The translations under genes and the position numbers were made by a program. A model generated the notes under the pieces. It was given only the letters and a program-made list of their open reading frames with translations, did no database searches and had not been told where the DNA came from. A stretch of 64,000 bases of DNA from Henricia sp. BOLD:AAB3569 (Eukaryota > Echinodermata > Asteroidea > Spinulosida > Echinasteridae), in NCBI GenBank assembly GCA_037783545.1, contig JBBELK010000666.1, positions 1,161,001 to 1,225,000 of the forward strand. The letters run 5' to 3'. Shown one piece after another: positions 56,401-64,000 of the stretch; position 1 is the first letter of the stretch, and every line of letters begins with the position of its first letter.

Positions 56401-57834
56401 TTGACCATCTGTGGTATGTGGAGGCCGTGTACCAATGTAGAGACGTCGGTGCTCAGGTGCTCGTTCCACGTACTACGGATGACATTGAAACCTTTAATGA
56501 CCACGCGGGGAAGCCAAAGAATAGCTGGTTGTGGATCGGCTGTGAATATGAGATTCCACTAGGTTTGTACGCACCTGCTTTTCCAACATAATTCAACAAT
56601 CATTTCTTAATAATGGATCCAGCGTTTCATACTTGCGCATTGATTGCTTTCGATGACGTAGAACATCCGGGAATGTGTGGTGGTCAACAGTCACGCGCGT
56701 ACACGCGCGCGCCACTGGACGCACACGGACACGCGTAACAAATACTTACCAGCGTATTTTCATTCAAAGATGCCACACACGTACTAGCCTTGTTCAAGGC
56801 TATGAAATTGTGTGAATCCGTGAAGAATTTGCCTGTATGCTATGCAGCGAAAGTGCGCCACCACGCGGTGAATTGTAACCAACTGTCAAATAGTCTGGTT
56901 ACCGTAATATATTGGTCTGAATCCTGACTTCACGCGCGAGGCTAGTATTAAAATACTAATTTTGGTGACAAAGTCTTATCAAATAGAACATTGTAACATG
57001 CAACACTATACTTAATGTTGGGGTGCTGAATCTAAAAATAATGGTTAGCAGGCTATTTGTTCGTGGTGAAGGGTTATTTCGAGCCAAAAACGTGACAAAA
57101 TGGCTTTAAAACGCCAGTTTGTGTACTAAAAAAAACCAGGTACAAATAAAACATAATAACATTTTGGTAACATATCGATTTTACCTTATTTTGGGGTGCT
57201 GAATAAAAAAATGTTACCAAGCTGTACTTTAAGGGCAAAAGGGCTTTTTTGCCAAAAAAAATGGTTTAAAACATTAGTGTTTGGTTTTTAAAAATAGAGC
57301 ATGGTAACATGCCACTCTTAATTTTGGAGCGCTGAATCCAAAAATGACGGTTACCAAACTGTAGGACTACTTTTTTGTTGTTGCAAAAACATAAAAATGG
57401 TTTTAAAAACATTATTTATTGTACAAAACCAGGTGACATGTTTACTGTGTCAGGTGACAAAATCTGGCCAATCACGGCAAGTGTTATTCAGGCCTGGTAT
57501 TGGGTGACGTCACGCACACTCTTCGGAGGATTTCATGAGAAGTTGAACAGTGGTTGGTGCGAAAAAAAACACGCAAAACCACTGCGTAGGATCAGTGTAT
57601 GATTTTGGCTGCGCACAGACTTTAAAGTAATATTCACATTCTCATCCTACTCCAGGGAGATACATCTGTCAAGACGGTCTTCCCCCTCCCAAGGGTTTTT
57701 CCACGTACGGGGATAACTGCAGAGACAACCAGGAGGAGAGCCTCGCGCTCGCCAGGTCAATTTTCGGCGACATTAATGAGGTGAAATCCAATACTGTAAT
57801 GAGTTTTGTTTGCGTGAAACCTGCGACAAACTGA
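50487..57834 (+). CDS. Secreted single-domain C-type lectin-like protein, gene B (4 exons)
   Basis: Exons: 50487-50526, 51879-51908, 56308-56562 and 57656-57834. Lengths (40, 30, 255, 179), phases and splice sites equal those of gene A, giving 167 residues. Exons 1 and 2 match gene A at every base. Exon 3 differs only at codon 66 (ATT in A, CAA in B: Ile to Gln) and codons 105-108 (IPTE in A, EIPL in B). Exon 4 differs at codon 154 (Lys to Asn). The signal peptide, Cys pattern and missing EPN/WND motifs are as in gene A. It is intact and likely functional. Regulation was probably copied along with about 2.8 kb of upstream DNA. Confidence 0.88.
51323..51475. mobile_element. TTAA-type MITE, GCGGGCCTCCCACT family, copy B
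   Basis: Single intact copy with CTTAAAGCGGGCCTCCCACT at the start and AGTGGGAGGCCTGC at the end. Copy A has two abutting members here. Confidence 0.75.
52039..52186. mobile_element. MITE, TATAGAGC family
   Basis: Counterpart of 8480-8627, in intron 2 of lectin B. Confidence 0.75.
52969..53328 (+). mobile_element. tRNA-derived SINE, copy-B version
   Basis: Counterpart of 9404-9764, with the same A and B boxes and an AAAT-type tail; a GG is missing between the boxes. Confidence 0.8.
53516..54214. mobile_element. TTAA element, GGGACACACCGGC family, copy B
   Basis: Counterpart of 9928-10823 but about 200 bp shorter: a segment between two TTTTCTG words is deleted near 53776. Confidence 0.7.
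54229..54842. mobile_element. MITE with CCCCGGTCACAACG ends, longer version
   Basis: Counterpart of 10838-11316 with additional CGAC-rich words. Confidence 0.7.
55069..55208. mobile_element. MITE, TATAGAGC family
   Basis: Counterpart of 11543-11682, near the end of intron 2 in lectin B. Confidence 0.75.
56787..56943. repeat. Remaining left arm of the large intron-3 palindrome
   Basis: Matches 13266-13425 of copy A, then jumps directly to sequence equivalent to about 13635. The right arm has been removed. Confidence 0.85.
56944..57440. repeat. GGGTGCTGAATCC repeats, copy B
   Basis: Same units as 13640-14750 without the TTAA element, including the empty target site near 57318. Confidence 0.7.
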
Positions 57835-58199
57835 TGATTACTATTATCTACCCAGTATTTATTAACACTGCTAGTTAGTGCATTATATAAAGTATAATCC
57901 AGTGCTAGTATAAGTCGCTACATGTAGTCAACTCACCTCTCAGACTATTCACAATTATGTTAAATTGTTATTTGATCCTTTCATTTAATTATGGATGTGA
58001 ATTTGTCATTGACTCTACTCGTGACACGACACGACACGACGAATTATTGTTCTAACATGAATATCAATGGTCTCCATGGCTCTACGTGAGTCAGAATTGT
58101 CTTTCACAAAAGGAAACTACTAGGGCTATTATAACATTTTGAATAATTCACTATTCGAATAATATAATCAAATATTTCATTGAATATAGCAAATTCATG

Positions 58200-58340
58200 T
58201 TAAAGGCAGAGGCTCGTCAATGCGCGCGCGCGTGAGGCTAAATTCGTGCCACGATTTACGCAGCTCCATAGCAAAGGCATATAGCTGCGTATTTCGTGGC
58301 ACGGATTTGGCCTCACGCGCGCATTGACAGTCTGTGCCTT
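58200..58340. mobile_element. Hairpin MITE, CGCGCG family
   Basis: Counterpart of 15451-15592. Confidence 0.78.
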
Positions 58341-58890
58341 CTAGCTGCCTTGATTACAATGATGTGTATAAATTGAATATCAAATAATAATCACACTAAA
58401 GCTTTGATTCAGTAAGGCTGGATCTGAATTAGTGGCTATGGCTGTTGCTTTGCTGTTGCTCCGGGCGGACAATGAAAGTCCAGCCACAGCCACAGCCAAA
58501 GCCATAATTTCGGATCCAGCCTAAATAAATGCTGTCGCTCCAGAAGGAAGTGATTCTTCTGAAAATGTTCACTTTGGATTAAACCACAGGAATCGTGCAA
58601 GTTAGGATTGTTTCGTCTTGCATTTATTATTTTCCCACTCGGAAGCTCAGACCACCTGAAATGAACCAAACCGACTTTTTTAAGTTCCTCAGATGACACC
58701 AAAACGCAATCATGATGTTCCAAGAAATAAAAACTGGCTCCAAACCAAATATTCAAGATGGCGTTTTGTTGTTAAAATACCTTCAAAACAACACAACGGG
58801 CTTGAAATACAAAATACTGATAGGAAATCTGTGACATCATCGCCCGCGCATTGGGTACACTAATACCATTCGGTTTCACAACGCATTTTT

Positions 58891-59018
58891 GCCGTCAGTA
58901 ATGCGCGCGCGTTAAAATTTGTGCCACGAAATACGCAGCTCCATAGCAAAGGCATGGAGCTGCGTAATTCGTAGCACGAATTTGGGGCGTGCGAATTGCT
59001 GACGAGCCTGTGTCTTTA
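58891..59018. mobile_element. Hairpin MITE, CGCGCG family
   Basis: Counterpart of 16153-16284, with small changes in the CG run. Confidence 0.72.
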
Positions 59019-59256
59019 ATCTTTTAAGGATCAAGGGGGATTTTCTAAATCTCGGCTTTGTCTCCGTCTCCGTCTCTGTCTGCTTATGGTTTACATGGAG
59101 CCGGAGCCTGAGCCTGAGCCCAAGTCGAAATTTGGAAAAAAAGCCAAGGTAGTTCAATGCATTTTTCTGAAATCCACCGGCAAATTAAGATATTTTAGCA
59201 GGAGCCTCGTCGTTTACCTCGGGAAGCTCATCATCGAACGCAATAGGCTAGGCAGC

Positions 59257-59334
59257 ACTGGAGGTGGGGGAGGGGGGGGGGGGGGGGGGGGGGGGGAGCG
59301 GCGAGCGGCGAGCGGCGAGCGGCGAGCGTGCGTA
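59257..59334. repeat. Poly-G tract and GGCGAGC short tandem repeat
   Basis: A G run (about 59262-59296) is followed by several AGCGGCG units. Counterpart of the copy-A poly-G tract. Confidence 0.8.
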
Positions 59335-59359
59335 GGTTAACAAAAGGAAAGTGTTGAGC

Positions 59360-59652
59360 TATAGACCGTATCGAATAGCCGCCATTTCGTGGGGCAGTTT
59401 CTTTGTTCCTTGAGGACATGAATGGTTGCACATATTGTGCTTCCATTGTTGAACGGTACAAAAGGTGCCCCACGAAATGGCTATTCGGTCTATAGGGGCG
59501 GTATAGACCGTATCAAATAGCCAGCCATTTCGTGGGGCACCTTTTGTTACTTAAACCGTTCAACAATGGAAGCACAATATGTGCAACCATGCATGTCCTC
59601 AAGGAACAAAGAAACTGCCCCACGAAATGGCGGCTATTCGATACGGTCTATA
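59360..59652. repeat. 293-bp palindrome made of two inverted TATAGACCG MITEs
   Basis: Arms 59360-59494 and 59502-59652 are reverse complements, separated by GGGGCGG. Both carry the TATAGACCG family ends. Copy A has only one arm (19780-19914). Confidence 0.85.
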
Positions 59653-59870
59653 GGAACAGACGAGCACAATAGACTGCCCAAGTGAATACGTCACCTTTTG
59701 TTGGTTGCCTATAGGCTATTGGCTCTACACTAAAAATCACTGAACCGTGTCCCTGTGCTTTTGCAATGGTACTTCTTCTGACGGCCATGTTGTTCAGAGC
59801 CAATTGCCATGGCAACGCACGTCACACTTCGGCTGTCTATATGTGGGAAAGGGACTCCTTTTAACGCCCC

Positions 59871-60006
59871 TATAGAGCTTCTGCACCGGCGGCCATGACA
59901 GGGGCATGTTTTCTTATTTCAATGATGTAACAATAGAACCACAAAGCACCAACCCATGTAACAATGTGACTGCCCCCTGTCATGGCCGCCATGTAAAAGC
60001 TCTATA
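59871..60006. mobile_element. MITE, TATAGAGC family
   Basis: Ends TATAGAGCTTCTGCACCGGC and AAAAGCTCTATA with GGCCATGACAGGGG and CCCCTGTCATGGCC inside. No counterpart at this place in copy A. Confidence 0.75.
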
Positions 60007-60157
60007 CCTCAACAAACTCTTCCATTTTGTTAACGCACCAACACTTCTCTAAAAACTTCAAGGAATTCCTCGGAAATTCCTTGAATGTTGGAAACACAAT
60101 GCGGGAACAATGGTAGGGGGCGGGGCGCTTTTCCTCTCCCACAGACTGATCACCTAA

Positions 60158-60270
60158 TGCACCTTTCAATTGTTTACCCCACCCCTCCCCCGGGCTACCC
60201 TACCTAAAAGGTGGGGATTGTCACTTTTTGCGTGACCAAATCCCCACCCCTGGGGCAACATTTAGGTGCA
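60158..60270. mobile_element. TGCACCT element, short uninterrupted copy
   Basis: TGCACCTTTCAATTGTTTAC to AACATTTAGGTGCA, with CCCCGGGCTACCC inside. In copy A this copy is split in two. Confidence 0.75.
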
Positions 60271-60284
60271 CTCTAAAAAGTCTC

Positions 60285-60535
60285 TGGTCAAAATTTTAAC
60301 CCAACTGCAGGGTCAAAATAAATTGACCCAATTCTGGGTCAAATTTCCAACATGTCAGAATGACCCAACTTCTTAGGTCAGAATGACCAAAAGCCAGGTC
60401 AGAATGACCAAGAGCCGGGTCAGAAAGAATGACCCAATTTACGGGTCAAAAAATATTTTGACCCAACTTTCTGGGTCATACTGAGTGACCCAACATTCCG
60501 GGTCATTCAAATATGACCCATTGCGGGTCAGATCT
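60285..60535. repeat. TGACCC/GGGTCA array, copy B
   Basis: Counterpart of 20085-20400. GGTCAnnnTGACC palindromes are at 60376-60388 and 60397-60409. Confidence 0.7.
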
Positions 60536-60790
60536 GCATAACGCACTCAGCTTTAGTGGGTGCAGCTTAATGTGGACGATACCTCGCTCATTTGCCGCCA
60601 GGATTTGGAGTTCCGCTGTTATGAAAAACGCAACCACACGGTATGGAGCTTCAAAAGTGGACATCTGCTTTTCTGCTATTGTAACACGGAAAATTTACAC
60701 AATTAAATTTCATATCCTGAAAAGAAACCACGTAATTTTACCGTTTTTTAGCAATTTTCAAAAAACAGAGGTCACGTAACTTTTCGGAAC

Positions 60791-60957
60791 CAGCAGCCGA
60801 TTTCACGAAAGAGTGCGCAGCTTGCGCAACTTTTGCAAAATGGCGCAAGCCCTATAGCTTGCTTGTAATTTTTACAGGAATGTTGCGCAGCCTACGCAAT
60901 AAAATGTTGCGCAAGGGGACTTACGCAGTGCGTAAGGATTCGTGAAATCGGCTGCTG
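60791..60957. mobile_element. MITE with CAGCCGATTTCACGAA ends, copy-B-specific
   Basis: Inverted ends CAGCAGCCGATTTCACGAA and TTCGTGAAATCGGCTGCTG, with TTGCGCA-rich words inside. It interrupts the GGAACCAGATTCTAG stem that is continuous in copy A (about 20955), so it inserted after the duplication. Confidence 0.82.
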
Positions 60958-62074
60958 ATTCTGGTTCCGAAAAGTCACATGGTCTTGCGGGTTAGTTTTG
61001 TGTCCAGTCTCATGAAAGTTTCTTACTGCAGAACTTCACTTACAAACAAATTCAACTCTGATTTTCCCCCAATATTTATAAGTAATTGACAAAAGAGAGA
61101 CTATTTATACAGGTATGAAACAAAGTAGAACATAAGAATGAAAATTTGAACATAAATGTTTGTTTAGGAGCGTAGGATATTTGCCCCGTGCAGCACGGCA
61201 AATATCCGGCGAATGCACACACGGCCGGCCGGGTCGGTTGCTCCGGTGTACGTTGGTAAAGAGAAAAAAACATGATGCCAACTTCTTTAAAGAAACCGGA
61301 AATTCCTATTCGGTCTCATAAAGTGTATAACCCGTCATTTACTGTCTTTGTTCATTTTGTTATTTTGTGTTTTCCGTTGAAAGTCCCATTGGTTTGTGCG
61401 TTGTGTGTCGCCATTTTGATGATAGCGTGTGAGGCATAGCAACAATATCCAAGGGGGCGAGGTTAATTGGGCAATTAACTATGCATTGTCGTTAACGGTG
61501 GGTTTGTCTTACGATTTTTCACTTGGGTTCTCAGTCCTCCACTTCTTCGCTTACGGGGATTCTGACGGATTACCTCGCAGGGAAGTTAGCGAGACCGTCT
61601 GGTTCAGCTAAAGACGTGTGTGGATGAAGTTGTAGAAGTTCCGAACGAGTGTAGCTCATTATCATTACGCCATTGCAATTGGTTGGGCATGTCTATACTG
61701 GAACCACACAAAGACAGGTCATCCGTAGGAGAAAACACCAAATTACGGCCATATATATTTAGTCCAAACTTAACTTGCAATTGTTCCCGGCATTATGTAG
61801 CTAAATTTATTTAACTCACAATCACAAAAAACGGCCACGTTTACGACGAAAGACATGAAAAACAATCACAATTTACAAGACAAACGCCAATAGTGGTCGC
61901 TGCAGCGCAGCGCCCTCATACTCTAATGTGAAGAAAATCCTCGAAAAGTAACCATTATCATAATAAGGATTGATTACTCACCTTTTTTAAAAATTATTGT
62001 AAGCGAGTTTTTTTAGCTGAGTAGGGCATTTTCAAGTATTTTGTTTTTAGGTTCTTTTAAATCTGAAGAGTTAA

Positions 62075-62700
62075 GAGCGAGGGACTGTAAATATCAATAT
62101 TTTTTTGGAAATGTTGGCCATGGCCAAAAAATGGATTTCATTTATACTTTTATATTTGATGGACCTTTGCCCCAAACTAACAAATGTGGTAACAGTTTTG
62201 AAAAAATACCTTTGTTGCTATGGCAACAGCCAAATTTAGACTTGCCATTTTCTCACTTTTTTAAGAGTGAAATTTGCATATTTTCAAAACTGCGTCACCA
62301 TTAAACAAGATATAGAAAATAATTTTCTTTAAAAGTTATTGATAGGTGGGTCCTTGGAGACTGCACTGTATGTATAAAAATAGTCATCAGGTATTTGGGT
62401 GGTTTATACCATTTATTTCAAATAGGGGTGTTTTGTTACTTTTTTAAAGTATGAAATATACCATTTTTTGACAGCTCATAACCCATATGGTAGTGCTCCA
62501 ATTTGAATATCGGCCACATATTGTTGAGATGAGACATTGGTCTTGTGGAATATTAAAAGAATAGCTGGGGGAAACTATTTTATTTTTCGCAGTGTTGCCA
62601 GACATTTCCCCATTTTTTTCAAATGTTGGTGGAAGGCTAAGTAGAATAGGCGACATTTCAAAAAGGTGGCAGAAAGAGGAATTTTTTAGTAGAAGGTTGT
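62075..62700. other. Non-coding tail after copy B
   Basis: AT-rich, no gene or element ends recognised. No GPCR exons were found on the minus strand. Confidence 0.4.
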
Positions 62701-63340
62701 GACGTGTTGATTTAATATAATTTGGGGGTGCTGAATCCAAAATTGACAGTTATAAAGTTGTATTTTAAGTTAAAGGGGTATTTGTGGCCCAAAAATGCCA
62801 GAAATTGGTTAAAAAACACGAGTTTTTGTGCAAAAAAACCCCCACTGTTTTCTCTAATAGAACATGGTTACATGCCATAACATGTAACTCTTTCTAAATC
62901 CATAAATGACAGTGTCCAAGCTGTATTTTGAGGGCAAAAGTGTTTCTTTGGGGTAAAACAAAAAAATAAGTTTATAAACACTAGTTTTTGGTAAAAACAA
63001 AAAAGAGGAGAAAAGAGATATAGCCTAATTGACAAGAAGAGGATTTTTTTAGTAGAAGGTCGTTACTCGTTACTTTTACCTAATTTTAGAGTGCTGAATC
63101 CAAAAATGGTTGCCAAGCTGTATTTTAAGTTAAAGGGGCCTTTTGGCAACAAATACTGAATCTTTTTGAAAACGTTGAGTTTTTGGTTTTAAAAACAAAC
63201 AAATATCTGCGTAGAATGCATGGTAACATGCCACTCTTACTTAATTTGGGGTGCTGAATCCACATGACTTTACCAGCAAGCTGTATTTTGATGGTCAAAG
63301 GTTGTTTTTTTTGACAAAAAGCATAAAAGCAATTTTTTAA
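62700..63340. repeat. GGGTGCTGAATCC repeats, third block
   Basis: Three to four degenerate units of the family seen at 13640 and 56944, here outside the duplication. Confidence 0.7.
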
Positions 63341-63368
63341 TTCCTAAATCCAAACAGTACTGGTACTA

Positions 63369-63601
63369 CACTGAGCAAAAATATAAACGCCCCATGTAAA
63401 TTATTTATGTAACATGAAATGGGCGGCCCTAAATGAGCTGATATTGTCTGATAATTGTACAAATTGGTTATTCTAACGGACAGTAATCTGTAGCATATTG
63501 AACAACAAAATGAATTTTGTATGATTTAATATATTTTGCAACCCCTAAGGCTAATAAATGTTTCAAAGTGTCACGTGGGGCGTTTATAATTTTGTTCAGT
63601 G
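63369..63601. mobile_element. Tc1/mariner-type MITE with TA target sites
   Basis: Ends CACTGAGCAAAAATATAAAC and GTTTATAATTTTGTTCAGTG, flanked by TA at 63367-63368 and 63602-63603. Length 233 bp, no ORF. Confidence 0.85.
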
Positions 63602-63836
63602 TATAAAGCTGTTCTTTGGTATCGAAGCGATCATATCACAACCACATAACATGGTTCAAAATGATTACACATGTAAACTCCTCAAAAAAGTTCGGAAAGT
63701 CAAGTTTGACTGACGATTTCTCTCTTGTTACTAAATAATTTACCTTTAATGTTGTATCATTGGAAAGTCCTGTTATTCCTCTTTACAGTGATGTGTCATT
63801 TGTCGATTAATCAATTGGGGGATGTGCAGCACAGCT

Positions 63837-64000
63837 GAATACGGGGGCGGGTGGAAAGTTAAGTGAAATGTCACAAAATGCATTGCTATTGTCAAAAAGT
63901 GCAGTGACACATTCCCATCCTCCAAGAAAAAGGGGAATGCGCTGCATGACAATAGCAGTGAATTTTGTGACATTTCACTTTCCACCCACTCCTGTATTCC
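63837..64000. repeat. Inverted repeat at the window edge
   Basis: GAATACGGGGGCGGGTGGAA and GTGAAATGTCACAAAATGCA on the left face TTTTGTGACATTTCACTTTC and CACCCACTCCTGTATTC on the right. Probably a MITE whose right end is at or beyond the window. Confidence 0.7.

Larger units (their letters stand above)
47686..62074. repeat. Segmental duplication, copy B
   Basis: Collinear with 2321-27862. It lacks the copy-A blocks at 5989-7745, 14026-14549, the right arm of the 323-bp palindrome, about 17087-19070 and about 21510-27161. It carries its own additions, such as 59502-59652 and 60791-60957. Confidence 0.92.

Overview
This window is invertebrate animal DNA. It has GT-AG introns, a single-domain C-type lectin gene, adhesion-type GPCR exons, and dense TIR elements, SINEs and LINE remnants. 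There is no bacterial operon structure. Frequent TAGGCCTA- and ACATGTA-type words together with these gene families suggest a marine deuterostome (echinoderm or hemichordate more than cephalochordate); this is an inference and I cannot name the species.

Layout. (1) 1-1920 is a PIF/Harbinger DNA transposon with one frameshifted transposase. (2) 2321-27862 is copy A of a large direct segmental duplication. It carries lectin gene A (four exons, 5118-15073, + strand) and many nested TIR elements, palindromes and a 60-bp minisatellite. (3) 27863-41742 lies between the copies. It holds the 3' part (TM2 to TM7 and tail) of an adhesion-class GPCR on the minus strand (exons 40572 down to 31694), with a 2.2-kb TIR element, a 109-bp minisatellite, a LINE fragment and MITEs between or next to its exons. 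(4) 41743-47686 is a block bounded by inverted TTAA-type termini; inside it is a decayed Tx1/L1-like LINE whose reverse transcriptase ends abruptly. (5) 47686-62074 is copy B of the duplication with lectin gene B (50487-57834, + strand). (6) 62075-64000 is a repeat tail with a Tc1/mariner-type MITE and an inverted repeat at the window edge.

Main biological content. The two lectin genes encode secreted 167-residue proteins. All 12 base differences I see between their coding regions change amino acids. Eleven of them fall in two small clusters (residue 66 and residues 105-108), while the rest of exon 3 and about 200 bp of the following intron are essentially identical. This looks like focused diversification, conversion or templated change in a C-type lectin scaffold, and it is the most interesting signal in the window.

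Mobile DNA. Many of the non-autonomous elements share one design: an outer TTAA, then AGG or a similar start, and inverted ends. One insertion is proved by its empty site in the other duplicate. The duplication therefore acts as a natural before/after record of transposition, palindrome loss and deletion.
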